Shown here one piece after another: positions 9,507-20,152 of a stretch of 64,000 nt of DNA. Position 1 is the first letter of the stretch. Each line of letters opens with the position of its first letter. The notes under the pieces were generated by a model. The model was not told the DNA's origin. It saw only the letters and a program-made list of their open reading frames with translations, and searched no databases. The position numbers and the translations under genes were made by a program. Origin of the DNA: Morganella psychrotolerans (lineage in GTDB: Bacteria > Pseudomonadota > Gammaproteobacteria > Enterobacterales > Enterobacteriaceae); NCBI RefSeq assembly GCF_001676155.1, contig NZ_LZEW01000033.1, positions 62,001-126,000 on the forward strand. The letters run 5' to 3'.

Positions 9507-9535
9507 GTTATATCAAGCCTTACTCTTCTTGGCAA
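9507..9535 (-). promoter_or_regulatory. Predicted sigma-70 promoter of hupB
   Basis: Read on the minus strand: TTGCCA, a 17-base spacer, then TATAAC. The -10 box is about 66 bases before the GTG start. Near-consensus boxes and ideal spacing support it; it is not experimentally shown here. Confidence 0.65.
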
Positions 9536-9585
9536 GATTGTAAACTGCGCAAGTTTCGTAAGAATGTTCGCTAAATTAGCGGGAT

Positions 9586-9625
9586 AAAAAAAAGGCTGAC
9601 AAGTCCGAAAGTATCTGTCAGCCCT
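9586..9625 (-). terminator. Terminator after lon
   Basis: Minus-strand GGCTGACAGATAC and the complementary GTCAGCC form a hairpin followed by eight T. It starts about 40 bases after the lon stop codon. Confidence 0.85.
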
Positions 9626-9662
9626 TAATTTATCTTTATTTCTTGATGCAGGTCACTATTTG

Positions 9663-12021
9663 CTACGCGTTTTTACTTACAACTTCCATACCTGAAACAG
9701 GATTCAGCAGTGCAAGTGAAAGAACTTCATCTATTGTTTTAACCGGATGAATATCCAGATCAGCTTTCACATTGTCCGGAATTTCTTCCAGGTCACGGCG
9801 GTTTTCTTCCGGAATAAGGACCGTTTTAATCCCGCCGCGATGTGCTGCCAGCAATTTTTCTTTCAGTCCGCCGATAGGTAACACCAGACCACGCAGAGTG
9901 ATTTCCCCGGTCATTGCCACATCCGCACGTACAGGGTTACCCGTCAGCGCAGAGACCAGCGCGGTACACATCGCCACACCGGCACTCGGTCCGTCTTTCG
10001 GGGTTGCCCCTTCAGGAACGTGGACGTGAATATCGCGTTTTTCATAGAAATCGTTGTTGATCCCTAATTTATCAGCGCGGGCGCGGACAACGGTTAATGC
10101 CGCCTGGATAGACTCCTGCATGACTTCACCCAGTGAACCGGTATAGGAGAGCTTCCCTTTACCCGGAACCGCTGCGGTTTCGATAGTCAGCAGATCCCCG
10201 CCGACTTCTGTCCACGCAAGACCGGTAACCTGACCCACACGGTTTTCCGTGTCAGCACGACCGTAGTCCACTTTCTGCACACCCAGGTACTCTTTCAGGT
10301 TTTCCTGGTTAATTTCGATGTGCTTGAGGGTTTTGTCCATTAACAACTGTTTCACGGCTTTACGGCACAGTTTGGAGATTTCACGCTCCAGTCCGCGCAC
10401 GCCCGCTTCACGGGTGTAGTAACGGATGATCCCGAGGATCGCACTGTCATCGATAGTCAGTTCTGTTTTCTTCAGCGCGTTGCGTTCTGTCTGCTTAGGC
10501 AGAAGATGGCGAATCGCGATGTTGAGTTTTTCATCTTCCGTATAACCGGACAAACGGATAACTTCCATACGATCCAGTAACGGCGCAGGAATGTTCATGG
10601 AGTTTGATGTTGCCACAAACATAACATCAGACAGGTCGTAATCCACTTCCAGGTAGTGATCGTTAAACGCGATATTTTGTTCAGGATCCAGCACCTCAAG
10701 CAGTGCGGACGCAGGATCACCGCGCATGTCTGAAGACATTTTATCGATCTCATCCAGCAGGAACAGCGGGTTTTTTACGCCGACTTTTGCCATTTTCTGG
10801 ATTAATTTACCCGGCATAGAGCCGATGTAAGTGCGGCGGTGACCACGGATTTCCGCTTCATCACGCACGCCACCCAGCGCCATACGGACATATTTACGTC
10901 CGGTTGCGCGGGCAATAGATTGCCCCAGAGAGGTTTTACCCACCCCCGGCGGTCCGACCAGGCACAGGATAGGCCCTTTAATTTTACTGACACGGCTTTG
11001 GACCGCGAGGTATTCAAGGATCCGCTCTTTAACCCGATCCAGACCATAATGGTCGCAATCGAGAATTTCCTGAGCTTTCAGCAAATCTTTTTTAACTTTG
11101 CTGCGCTTAACCCACGGAACCTGAATCATCCAGTCGATGTAGCTGCGGACAACTGTCGCTTCTGCAGACATCGGGGACATCATTTTCAGTTTTTGCAGCT
11201 CGGCTTCGGCTTTTTCTTTTGCCTCTTTCGGCATCTGCGCTTCTTCAATCTTACGTTTCAGCGCTTCAGCTTCATCCGGTGCGTCGTCCATCTCACCCAG
11301 CTCTTTCTGGATAGCTTTCATCTGCTCGTTGAGATAGTACTCGCGCTGGCTTTTTTCCATCTGTTTTTTGACGCGGTTACGGATACGTTTTTCCACCTGT
11401 AACAGGTCGATTTCCGATTCCATCATCGCCATCAGATATTCGAGGCGCTCAACCACATCCGGCATTTCCAATACAGATTGTTTATCCTGTAATTTCAATG
11501 TCATGTGGGAGGCAATAGTGTCAGCCAGTTTGGCGACATCCTCGATACTGTGCAAAGAAGTCAGGACTTCCGGCGGAATTTTTTTTATTCAGTTTGATGT
11601 AGCCTTCAAACTGATTGGTCGCAGTGCGTAACAGAACTTCCTGTTCACGCTCGTCCACAACCGGAGATTCCATCAGTTCAGCCTGGGCTGAGAAGAAATC
11701 ACCGTTGTCGCTTAATGTTTTGATATGCGCACGTTGCAGACCTTCCACCAGCACTTTCACAGTGCCGTCCGGCAGTTTCAGCATCTGTAATACCGATGCG
11801 ACTGTCCCGACTGAGAATAAATCATTGACGCCCGGTTCGTCCGTTGACGCTTCTTTCTGGGCGACTAACAGCACTTTTTTATCCATATCCATGGCTGTTT
11901 CCAGACAGTGGATGGACTTTTCGCGCCCGACAAATAAAGGAATAACCATGTGGGGATAAACCACCACATCGCGTAAAGGCAGTACCGGGATTTCAATGCG
12001 TTCAGCACGCTCAGGATTCAT
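9663..12021 (-). CDS. lon: Lon ATP-dependent protease, frame interrupted by +1 base in an A8 tract
   Basis: Cytosolic AAA+ serine protease that degrades damaged and regulatory proteins. Domains in order: N-terminal substrate domain ([20 protein letters not shown]), coiled coil, ATPase with Walker A ([11 protein letters not shown]) and Walker B ([10 protein letters not shown]), and the C-terminal protease with the catalytic serine in [12 protein letters not shown]. The frame breaks after GYIKLNKK in a run of eight A on the coding strand (plus-strand T run 11579-11586). With seven A it continues as KKIPPEVL for a 785-residue protein, one residue longer than in E. coli. A sigma-32 promoter lies upstream. 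True loss of lon is tolerated in enterobacteria, so a real mutation cannot be excluded. Confidence 0.93.
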
Positions 12022-12106
12022 AGAGCACTCTCTTCGTTTAGCTTACGCCTTGTTAGGAACGTCGTGAAACACGTTTTTTACAGGTTCCACTCCATAGAAT
12101 GATCAA

Positions 12107-12134
12107 TATATGGGGATGCATTTCTTACATTCAA
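12107..12134 (-). promoter_or_regulatory. Sigma-32 heat-shock promoter of lon
   Basis: Minus strand: TTGAATG, 12 bases, then CCCCATATA. Both boxes and the spacing equal the E. coli lon heat-shock promoter as I remember it. It lies about 86 bases before the lon ATG. Confidence 0.8.
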
Positions 12135-12156
12135 TACTTTATTTAGTAAGAAAAGC

Positions 12157-12185
12157 GAAATGAGGGAAAATCCCCTCATTTTTAT
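12157..12185 (-). terminator. Hairpin terminator after clpX
   Basis: AAATGAGGG and CCCTCATTT form a stem around a short loop, between the clpX stop and the lon promoter. The T-rich stretch after it on the minus strand is interrupted (ATTTCGCTTTT), so termination may be partial. Confidence 0.55.
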
Positions 12186-12215
12186 AATATTGATAACAAA
12201 TCCGCTAACTTTTCG

Positions 12216-13496
12216 TTACTCGCCGGAAACCTGTGCTTCAGGTTTACGGTAAATCAGCATAGGTTCTGTTTGATTCGTGATCACATTTTCATCGATAACA
12301 ACTTTTTCAACGTTTTCCATTGACGGCAAATCGTACATCGTATTCAGTAATGCCGCTTCAACGATAGAACGCAGACCACGGGCGCCTGTTTTACGTTTCA
12401 TCGCTTTTTCCGCGATGGCAGTCAGGGCTTCGCGGCGGAACTCCAGTTCGACACCTTCAATATTAAAAAGTGCCTGATACTGTTTCGTTAACGCGTTTTT
12501 TGGTTCCTGTAAAATCTGGATCAATGCGTCTTCATTCAGCTCACCGAGTGTTGCCACTACCGGCAGACGACCAATGAATTCAGGGATCAGACCAAATTTA
12601 ATCAGATCGCCCGGCTCCACTTGTGCCAGTAATTCGCCTTCAGTTGCTTTATCTTTATCACCACGCACTTCAGCACCGAAACCGATACCTGAACGGGTGT
12701 TCAGACGCTGTCCCACTACTTTATCAAGACCGGCAAATGCCCCGCCACAGATGAACAGAATTTTCGAGGTATCAACCTGTAAAAACTCCTGCTGCGGATG
12801 CTTACGTCCGCCCTGCGGTGGTACTGCCGCGATAGTTCCTTCGACCAGTTTCAGCAGAGCCTGCTGAACACCTTCGCCGGACACATCACGGGTAATTGAC
12901 GGGTTATCAGATTTACGGGAAATCTTATCAATTTCATCAATATACACGATACCGCGCTGTGCTTTCTCTACATCATAGTCGCATTTCTGTAAAAGCTTCT
13001 GAATGATATTTTCAACATCTTCGCCCACATAACCGGCTTCGGTCAGTGTGGTGGCGTCCGCCATGGTAAACGGAACATCCAGGTAACGCGCCAGGGTTTC
13101 TGCCAGTAATGTTTTACCGCTGCCGGTTGGTCCGATAAGCAGAATATTACTTTTACCCAGCTCTACGCCTTCGGCTGTTTTATCGCCGTTGCGTAAACGT
13201 TTGTAGTGATTGTATACCGCAACCGCCAGCACTTTTTTCGCCAGTTCCTGACCGATAACATAGTCATCAAGGTGCTGACGAATTTCATGCGGTGTCGGCA
13301 ATTCATTGCGATCACCGCGCTGTGCCGGGATCAGGTCTTTAATTTCTTCACGAATAATGTCATTGCATAAATCAACGCATTCGTCACAGATATACACTGA
13401 CGGGCCGGCAATCAGTTTCTTAACCTCATGCTGACTTTTCCCGCAGAAAGAGCAGTACAGCAGCTTTCCTGAACCGTCTTTGCGTTTGTCTGTCAT
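12216..13496 (-). CDS. clpX: ClpX, ATPase and unfoldase of the ClpXP protease
   Basis: AAA+ hexameric unfoldase that recognises tagged substrates and feeds them to ClpP. The 426-residue protein has the N-terminal zinc-binding domain (CSFCGKSQ and CDECVDLC), Walker A (GPTGSGKT), Walker B (YIDEIDKI), the pore loop GYVGED, and the ClpP-contact loop IGF near residue 270. It is downstream of clpP in the usual clpP-clpX order with a 111-base gap. Confidence 0.98.
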   Translation of the reverse strand: MTDKRKDGSGKLLYCSFCGKSQHEVKKLIAGPSVYICDECVDLCNDIIREEIKDLIPAQRGDRNELPTPHEIRQHLDDYVIGQELAKKVLAVAVYNHYKRLRNGDKTAEGVELGKSNILLIGPTGSGKTLLAETLARYLDVPFTMADATTLTEAGYVGEDVENIIQKLLQKCDYDVEKAQRGIVYIDEIDKISRKSDNPSITRDVSGEGVQQALLKLVEGTIAAVPPQGGRKHPQQEFLQVDTSKILFICGGAFAGLDKVVGQRLNTRSGIGFGAEVRGDKDKATEGELLAQVEPGDLIKFGLIPEFIGRLPVVATLGELNEDALIQILQEPKNALTKQYQALFNIEGVELEFRREALTAIAEKAMKRKTGARGLRSIVEAALLNTMYDLPSMENVEKVVIDENVITNQTEPMLIYRKPEAQVSGE

Positions 13497-13607
13497 CAGT
13501 AAACCTCACTTAATCAGTACAGCTCATCATTGGTGAGCCGCAAAAAATGTCACGACACCGCAGTACCCTGCCTGTGGGCAGGATACGGGCAACGCCTGCG
13601 TTACCTG

Positions 13608-14228
13608 TTATCGGCGTGTGTAAATATGGTCAACCAAGCCGTATTCCTGTGCTTCTTTAGCGGACAGGAAGCGATCACGCTCGGTATCACGCTGAATTTC
13701 CTCAACGGATTTACCGGTGTGATGGGCTAATAATTCATTCATGCGCGCTTTCACTTTCAGAATTTCCTGAGCATGAATTTCAATATCAGTAGCTTGTCCC
13801 TGATAGCCACCCAGCGGCTGGTGGATCATGACACGGGAGTTAGGCAGGCAATAACGTTTGCCCGGCTCACCCGCTGTCAGTAAGAAGGAGCCCATAGAGC
13901 AGGCCTGGCCCACACAAATTGTGCTGACCTGTGGTTTGATAAACTGCATGGTGTCATAAATTGACATCCCGGCGGTGATAACCCCACCCGGTGAATTAAT
14001 GTAAAGACTGATGTCTTTTTCCGGGTTTTCAGCTTCCAGGAAGAGTAATTGTGCCACGACCAGGTTTGCCATATGATCTTCAACCTGACCGGTTAAAAAG
14101 ATAATACGGTCTTTTAATAAGCGTGAATAGATATCATAGGAGCGTTCACCGCGTGCTGTCTGCTCGATAACCATTGGCACCAGCGCCATGTTGGGTGCGA
14201 AAGTATCCTGATTGTCGTGATATGACAT
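13608..14228 (-). CDS. clpP: ClpP, proteolytic core of ClpXP/ClpAP
   Basis: Self-compartmentalising serine protease, 206 residues. The catalytic triad is visible as Ser111 (GQACSMGSF), His136 (MIHQPLGG) and Asp185 (RDTERDRF), at the same numbers as the E. coli precursor. An upstream in-frame ATG at 14234 touches the AGGAG ribosome site, whereas the ATG at 14228 is six bases away and gives [13 protein letters not shown], so the latter is chosen. A short N-terminal propeptide is presumably removed. It is followed by clpX and preceded by a sigma-32 promoter. Confidence 0.97.
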   Translation of the reverse strand: MSYHDNQDTFAPNMALVPMVIEQTARGERSYDIYSRLLKDRIIFLTGQVEDHMANLVVAQLLFLEAENPEKDISLYINSPGGVITAGMSIYDTMQFIKPQVSTICVGQACSMGSFLLTAGEPGKRYCLPNSRVMIHQPLGGYQGQATDIEIHAQEILKVKARMNELLAHHTGKSVEEIQRDTERDRFLSAKEAQEYGLVDHIYTRR

Positions 14229-14366
14229 GTCCATCTCCTGATTGAATTTTATTGGTGCCTGCCGAATAGGTCTATTTTACTTGAGATCCGGTAAGATGAC
14301 CATGTGCTATCGGTGATTCGGCCATATAATCGGCATATCCCGCCCGGTAATTACCTGATATGGCAA

Positions 14367-14397
14367 ATATGGGGGATAACCCCGGCTTTTTTCAAGG
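14367..14397 (-). promoter_or_regulatory. Sigma-32 heat-shock promoter of clpP
   Basis: Minus strand: CTTGAAA, 15 bases, then CCCCATAT, matching the sigma-32 consensus. It lies about 140 bases before the clpP start and would drive clpP-clpX on heat shock, consistent with known control of this operon. Confidence 0.7.
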
Positions 14398-14415
14398 AAT
14401 ATTGTCATAAATAAC

Positions 14416-14452
14416 GAAAAAACCGCAGACAATGCATATTGTCTGCGGTTTT
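14416..14452 (-). terminator. Terminator after tig
   Basis: Minus-strand AAAACCGCAGACAAT and its complement ATTGTCTGCGGTTTT form a 15-bp stem followed by TTTTTTC. A textbook Rho-independent terminator. Confidence 0.92.
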
Positions 14453-14491
14453 GATCAGATAAACAGCAACGTGCTGTTTACAGAGAGAGGA

Positions 14492-15801
14492 TTAACCTGC
14501 TGCCTGAACCTGGTTCATCAGTTCAGTAAAGCCGGTTTCTTTATCTGTCACTTTCGCTTTCGCCAGAACAGTTTCAATTGCCTGCTCTTCCAGTGCCAGA
14601 TTGCGGATACCTTCCATCATCTGATTGTTTTTGTTGTAGTATTCTACAACTTCTGACGGATCTTCATACGCAGAAGCCATTTCTTCAATCAGCATATTAA
14701 CGCGATCGTCTTCGGCTTTCAGTTCGTTAGAGAGATGACTTCGCCTAACAGCAGGCCAACCATCACGCGGCGTTTAGCCTGTTCTTCGAACAGTTCACGC
14801 GGCAGTTCCATCGCTTGTTGCTCTGAACCACCAAAACGCTGTGCTGCCTGCTTACGCAGTTCTTCGATTTCAGTATCAACAGCCGCTTTCGGTACATCGA
14901 TTTCGTTTGCTTTCAGCAGACCGTCGATAACCTGAGTTTTAACACGGTTGCGCACAGCATTTTTCAGCTCGCGCTCCATGTTTTTACGGATTTCTGCTTT
15001 CAGACCATCCAGAGAACCGTCGCCGATACCGAAGCGCTTAATAAACTCTTCAGTCATTTCCGGCAGTTCGCGCTCTTCCACTTTTTTCAGTGTGATAGCA
15101 AACTTCGCTGCTTTCCCTTTCAGGTTTTCAGCGTGGTAATCTTCAGGGAAAGTCACATCGATTTCGAATTCTTCACCGGCTTTATGACCGACAACACCGT
15201 CTTCAAAGCCCGGGATCATACGGTTCTGACCCATGACCAGAACGAAATCAGAGGATTTACCACCGTCAAACGCTTCGCCGTCAACAGTACCTGCGAAATC
15301 GATAGTGATGCGATCATCAGCTTTCGCTGCATCTTCAATCACTTTCCATTCAGCCTGCTGCTTGCGCAGAGTTTCAACCATGCCATCGATGTCAGCATCT
15401 TTGACGGTAACAACCGGTTTTTCAACTTCGATTGTTTCCAGACCTTTCAGCTCAACTTCAGGGAACACTTCAAATTCAACAGTATATTTGAAGTCCTGAC
15501 CTTCCTGATACGGCTCGTCTACTTTGTAGTCCGGTGCGCCGACAGGGTTGATTTTGTTTTCGATGATAGCGCTGACGAAGTTACGTGACATCATCTCGCC
15601 GAGTGCATCCTGAACAGCCATCGCGCCATAACGCTGCTTGATGATGTTCTGTGGCACTTTGCCTTTACGGAAGCCGTCAATACGTGCTTTCTTGGCGATT
15701 TCAGCTAATTCTTTATTTACTGCTTTGTCAATTTCGGCGGCAGGAACGGTGATTAATACACGACGCCCAAGGCCTTCAGTCGTTTCAACAGAAACTTGCA
15801 T
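14492..15801 (-). CDS. tig: Trigger factor, frame interrupted near the C-terminus (one base missing)
   Basis: Ribosome-bound chaperone and prolyl isomerase. Domains in order: ribosome-binding domain with the GFRKGKVP loop (matching the family GFRxGKxP signature), FKBP-type isomerase domain ([20 protein letters not shown]), then the C-terminal substrate cradle. The frame stops after [12 protein letters not shown] at 14719. Another frame resumes with [20 protein letters not shown] and ends at 14492. Adding one base in ATCTCT^CTAACG (about 14728) gives GEVISTNELK, like E. coli, and a 436-residue protein. Unlike most other breaks in this window, this is a missing base and not in a homopolymer. 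Confidence 0.92.
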
Positions 15802-16072
15802 CTTATTACCTCAAAAAAGTCTATTGCTCGGTCAACTCCAGATCCCACGCACGGCACTTTGCCCGCGTGAAACGATAATGAACCGGGGTGGTCGCATTTA
15901 AAAACCGAGTTCCCTTATATTCAGAAGCGTCCCGAAACCATACGGAATTTCAGACGCGACATTATAGCGATGCAGACACTCCGCGTCGAGGAGCGCAGGC
16001 AAAAGAGCCTGAAATTCATTCTTTTTATATCAAAATTTGTGCGATGAGCCGGTTTTTTGTACAATCAGCGGC

Positions 16073-16402
16073 TCACTGACCGCCACCATGACAGCGCGGC
16101 GACGCCTCCACACTTCCCTGAGCACGGTTCCATTCATCCGGCGTGTAAGTATGCAGCGCCAGGGCGTGAACCCCGCCTGAAAGCTCATCTGCCAACAATG
16201 TATAAAGGTGGCGGTGACGCCCGACCAGGCGCATGCCATCAAAGACATCACTGACCACCACGACTTTAAAGTGAGTTTCAGATCCGGCAGGGACATTATG
16301 CTGACCACTTTCATTCATCACATCTATATGATGAGGCGTCAGTGCCAAATTCAGTTTTTCAGTGATGCGTTGCTGCATCACAGCAGGAAATGATGCCGAC
16401 AT
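16073..16402 (-). CDS. bolA: BolA, stationary-phase morphogene and Fe-S partner regulator
   Basis: A 109-residue protein of the BolA/IbaG family. The core RHNVPAGSESHFKVV-type motif is present as QHNVPAGSETHFKVVVVSD, followed by RHRHLYTLLADEL and VHALALHTYTPDEW. In E. coli, BolA affects cell shape and biofilm and forms Fe-S bridged complexes with monothiol glutaredoxin. The start at 16402 follows AAGGATAGCT. It precedes tig with a 271-base gap, the same order as in E. coli, and is divergent from yajG. Confidence 0.94.
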   Translation of the reverse strand: MSASFPAVMQQRITEKLNLALTPHHIDVMNESGQHNVPAGSETHFKVVVVSDVFDGMRLVGRHRHLYTLLADELSGGVHALALHTYTPDEWNRAQGSVEASPRCHGGGQ

Positions 16403-16583
16403 AGCTATCCTTCAGGTCAATATATACTTGCGGTGAATGCCCAGTGTAGTGAGTTTTTTATCAAAATCCATACCAATCCGCGATAAAGCCGATTATCATC
16501 ATGCGTTAACCTGAACACTCACACCCCCCCGACGACAATCCGGTGCTGTGACTGACTTCAACAACTTATAACGGATTCATATT

Positions 16584-17165
16584 ATGTTGAAAAAATACCT
16601 CTTTCCGCTGTTCGCGCTGATATTATTAGCTGGTTGTCAGGCACCGTCGAACACCTTATCCATCGAGCCTGTGATGAAATTACCACCGGCGGATCCGACA
16701 CTCGGCGCAACAACCATCTCAATTACCGGTGTCGATAAGCGCTCGTCTCAGATACTGGCTGAATTCAGTCGCAACGGTCAGCTCGCACAGTTGCGCCCGT
16801 CACGCGACCTGCGTTTCCTGTTGCAGGAAGCACTGGAAAAACAAATGGTTGCACGCGGATTTATGATTGGTACTCCGGCGACAGCAAACGTTCAGATAGC
16901 GATAAATACCTTTAAGGCGAATGTTCAGGAAGGCAGTGTCCGCCATAACATTACCGCTAACATTGAGGTTACCGTACTCGCCACCGCGCAAAATAACAGT
17001 ACAAAAAGCAGAACATTCCGCACCAGCTACAATGTGCAGGGACCGTTCAGCGCCAGCAATGCAAAAGTGACCGATGCCTTTAACCGTGCGCTCAGTGATA
17101 TTGTTGCCGACATGGCACAAGATACACAAATCAGTCAGTTCATCAAACAAAACGCCCGCTATTAA
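16584..17165 (+). CDS. yajG: YajG, YajG-family lipoprotein
   Basis: A 193-residue lipoprotein with signal MLKKYLFPLFALILLAGC (lipobox LAGC, so probably outer-membrane sorted). It carries the YajG domain (VDKRSSQILAEF, VARGF-like VQIAINTFKANV). Its biochemical role is unknown. It is encoded just upstream of ampG with a 136-base gap, as in other enterobacteria. Confidence 0.92.
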   Translation: MLKKYLFPLFALILLAGCQAPSNTLSIEPVMKLPPADPTLGATTISITGVDKRSSQILAEFSRNGQLAQLRPSRDLRFLLQEALEKQMVARGFMIGTPATANVQIAINTFKANVQEGSVRHNITANIEVTVLATAQNNSTKSRTFRTSYNVQGPFSASNAKVTDAFNRALSDIVADMAQDTQISQFIKQNARY

Positions 17166-17301
17166 TTTGTCCGAACAGCCCTGCACTTTCAGGTACAGGG
17201 CTGCCCGGTTGTTTTTCTGCCTATAGTGTTTTTCTTTTGATACATATCGCTTTTCTTTTAATAACAAAGAGTGTCACCGCCGGTGATGCGTAAGGATAAT
17301 A

Positions 17302-18789
17302 ATGTTCCGGAGTATTTGGGCGACTTACAGTCAGCGGAATGCCCGTATTCTTTTATTGCTCGGGTTTGCTTCCGGGTTGCCGCTGGCACTGACCGGCGGA
17401 ACACTCCAGGCCTGGATAACGATCGAAAATGTCGATATTAAAACGATCGGATTTTTCTCGCTGGTCAGCCAGGCGTATGTCTTCAAATTTCTGTGGGCGC
17501 CCTTTATGGATCGCTACCAGTTGCCGTTTCTCGGACGCCGCCGCGGCTGGATGCTGACCACACAGATCATGTTGATCATCAGTATTATCGCGATGAGCAT
17601 GATGAAGCCGTCAGAGCACCTCTGGTGGCTGGCTGCTGCTGCCGCTGTTGTTGCGTTCTGTTCCGCATCGCAGGATATTATTTTCGATGCCTATAAAACG
17701 GATCTGCTTTCCGCCAAAGAGCGCGGCACCGGGGCTGCAATATCAACATTAGGTTACCGGCTGGCGATGCTGGTTTCCGGCGGGCTGGCGCTGCTGATAG
17801 CACACCGCTACACCGGCTGGCAGAATATGTATCTGCTGATGGCGGCCATTATGCTTGTCGGGGTATTTGCCACCCTGATGGCAAAAGAGCCGGAAACAGG
17901 CGCTCCGCCACCACGGACACTGCGGGAAGCAGTGCGTGATCCGCTGGCTGAGTTTTTTGGCCGTAATAATACCTGGCTGCTGTTACTGCTGATCGTCCTC
18001 TATAAAATGGGGGATGCATTTGCATTAACACTCAGTACGCCATTTTTGATCCGCGGTGCCGGGTTCGGCCCTGATGAAGTCGGGCTTATCAATAAAACCC
18101 TGGGTCTGGCAGCAACAATTATCGGCGCGCTGTACGGCGGTTATCTGATGCAGCGCTGGAGCCTGTTTAAATCACTGATGTTTTTCGGGATCATTCAGGG
18201 ATTTTCGAATCTCGGCTATTGGGTACTGACCGTTACACCACAAAATATTTATATGATGGGTGCCGTTGTATTCATCGAAAATATTTGTGGCGGGATGGGA
18301 ACTGCCGCCTTTGTGGCGCTGCTGATGACACTGTGCAACCGGTCATTCTCAGCGACACAATTTGCCCTGTTGTCAGCGCTCTCAGCCGTCGGGCGCGTGT
18401 ATACCGGACCATTCGCCGGATGGATGGTTGAGTTCTACGGCTGGAGCTGGTTCTATATGTTCACCGTCGTTGCCGCCGTTCCGGGATTGCTGTTGCTGTT
18501 ACTATGCAGGCAGACGCTACGCTACACCCAGGAAACAGAACAATTCCTGCCACGACGCCATTTCCGTGCCGGTTACCGCCTGGCTCTCTCATTACTCGGG
18601 ATCACCGCCACCCTGTTTACAGCAAGCCTGATCCTGCTGCTTACCGGTGTCTTCAGTCTCACCCCTGAATTCATTCCCGACACACTGAAAGGTGACATAT
18701 TTATTTACGGACTGAATATCGGGATTGCCGGTTTATTCCTGGGCGGGCTGCTTGATTATTGCGCACTTCGCCGGGATAAGCTGACCTGA
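17302..18789 (+). CDS. ampG: AmpG, muropeptide permease
   Basis: Proton-driven inner-membrane importer of GlcNAc-anhydro-muropeptides for cell-wall recycling; these ligands also signal AmpR-controlled AmpC induction where that system exists. The 495-residue protein has the MFS layout with about 14 membrane segments. It has strongly conserved stretches (GFASGLPLALTGGTLQAW, FCSASQDIIFDAYKTDLL, FVALLMTLCNRSFSATQFAL). The start follows AAGGATAATA. A terminator at 18828 ends the yajG-ampG unit. Confidence 0.97.
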   Translation: MFRSIWATYSQRNARILLLLGFASGLPLALTGGTLQAWITIENVDIKTIGFFSLVSQAYVFKFLWAPFMDRYQLPFLGRRRGWMLTTQIMLIISIIAMSMMKPSEHLWWLAAAAAVVAFCSASQDIIFDAYKTDLLSAKERGTGAAISTLGYRLAMLVSGGLALLIAHRYTGWQNMYLLMAAIMLVGVFATLMAKEPETGAPPPRTLREAVRDPLAEFFGRNNTWLLLLLIVLYKMGDAFALTLSTPFLIRGAGFGPDEVGLINKTLGLAATIIGALYGGYLMQRWSLFKSLMFFGIIQGFSNLGYWVLTVTPQNIYMMGAVVFIENICGGMGTAAFVALLMTLCNRSFSATQFALLSALSAVGRVYTGPFAGWMVEFYGWSWFYMFTVVAAVPGLLLLLLCRQTLRYTQETEQFLPRRHFRAGYRLALSLLGITATLFTASLILLLTGVFSLTPEFIPDTLKGDIFIYGLNIGIAGLFLGGLLDYCALRRDKLT

Positions 18790-18827
18790 GGCTGTTACTA
18801 ATACCGGAAAAAATTCAATCAATAGTT

Positions 18828-18857
18828 TATAAAGCCAGTTTAGACTGGCTTTTTTAT
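18828..18857 (+). terminator. Terminator after ampG
   Basis: AAAGCCAGT-TTAG-ACTGGCTTTTTTATT: a 9-bp stem and a T-run about 40 bases after the ampG stop. Confidence 0.88.
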
Positions 18858-19029
18858 TGTCATTTTTTAGATATTAATCACATTTAATATAATTTATTTC
18901 CTGAAATTACATTCAAAACCACAAATGCATCACATCCTGGGTTCTCCTTTTCACCTCTTCACCCTATATTCTCCGTTGTTATTTCTGACTTCTTAACTCT
19001 TTAACTACAAAATAAATAGCTGACAAATT

Positions 19030-19789
19030 ATGAAAAAAAACGACTATTGCGGCCATCATCGCTGCAACCGCCGCGTTTTCTGCGCAGGCTGAGTATCAAT
19101 GGGGATTTGCAAACGTCAGTATGAACTACCTGGACTGGACTTCGCACACGACGCATAAGAGCGGAAACAGTTCGCATAAAGACGACTTTGCTTACCTGGA
19201 ACTTGAAGGCGGTGCCGGTTACTCCTGGGGCGAACTTTACGGCTTCTTCGATCTGGAAAACCCGTTTAACAGTAAAACAGATTCTGATGCCGGTGATAAT
19301 CAACGCTACACGTTCAAAACCACGGGTCGCTTCTATCTGGGTGACAGCGGTTTTAACGCCTACGGACATGTTTACGGCACCTATTCCCTGCCGGGTAACG
19401 GCGGCAATTTCCATGAAGTAAATACACTCTACGGGATCGGGTACAACACCGATTTCCACGGTTTATGGCTCAAGCCATTCGCGGCACTCCACTATGTTGA
19501 TCAAACGTTTTACAGTGGTAACAACGGCTATGTACTTGGCTGGGTTGCCGGATATGACTTCAATCTGTGGAATGAAAAATTCAGTGTCACCAACTGGCAT
19601 GAAATGGAATTTAACCGCAACGAACGTTACGGCAATGGCGGACGAAATGGTATCAATGGGGCGCTCGCCTTGTGGTGGACACCGGTTCCGTCTGTCACGA
19701 CCGGTATCCAGTACCGCTATGCTGATAATAAATTAGGTGAAGATTTCTATCAGCAGGCAATAGTTTATAGTATTAAATATAACTTCTAG
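19030..19789 (+). CDS. OmpK/Tsx-family outer-membrane channel, signal peptide out of frame by +1 base (A8)
   Basis: Outer-membrane beta-barrel of the nucleoside-specific channel family (Tsx/OmpK). The mature part reads AEYQWGFANVSMNYLDW and ends SIKYNF, with alternating aromatic strands and the usual C-terminal Phe. In the sequence given, the start codon is followed by eight A and the signal is out of frame. With seven A it reads MKKTTIAAIIAATAAFSAQA, a perfect signal peptide, and the protein has 252 residues. OmpK proteins serve as phage receptors in Vibrio and Tsx imports nucleosides, so surface phase variation is conceivable. Sequencing error is equally possible. It lies between ampG and cyoA, unlike tsx in E. 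coli. Confidence 0.88.
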
Positions 19790-20152
19790 ATCATATTTTC
19801 AGACCACGGGGGAAAAAAGCCCCCGTATTCTTACTAAAAACTTGTTTCTGAATAGAAAATTTTCACTAATCTGTCATATAAAGTGTAATAATTAGTGTCA
19901 TCTCCTTTCGGTATTGCACTCCCTAATCTAAGCTTAAACATCAACTTGTCCCGTGTTTGTTAAAAGTAAGTTTTTTATTTTACTTTTACACAAAGAATTA
20001 CCTACTTGTGATCCTTTTAACATAAAGAGCCAACAACTGATGTAATTCTATTACATATATTTACACTAATCCTACCTTGCCGTAATATGTGCGGACTGAT
20101 GAAACGACAATAGTACTGAGCACCTTTATTTTTGGGGTCGTTGGATGAGCTT
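19790..20152. other. Intergenic region between the OmpK-like gene and cyoA
   Basis: Holds a G/C hairpin at 19806-19826 (ACGGGGG opposite CCCCCGT, little T after it), probably ending the porin transcript. Then come about 230 A/T-rich bases that lead to the cyo promoter. No coding region is supported. Confidence 0.6.
20060..20088 (+). promoter_or_regulatory. Predicted sigma-70 promoter of cyoABCDE
   Basis: TTTACA, 17-base spacer, TAATAT, with the -10 box about 65 bases before the cyoA ATG. In E. coli, ArcA and Fnr repress cyo. I did not find a site here convincing enough to annotate. Confidence 0.55.

Noticed and set aside
10839-11402. 187-codon frame antisense to lon
   Set aside because: Shadow of the well-conserved lon frame; low-complexity Phe/Leu-rich product from antisense Lys/Glu codons.
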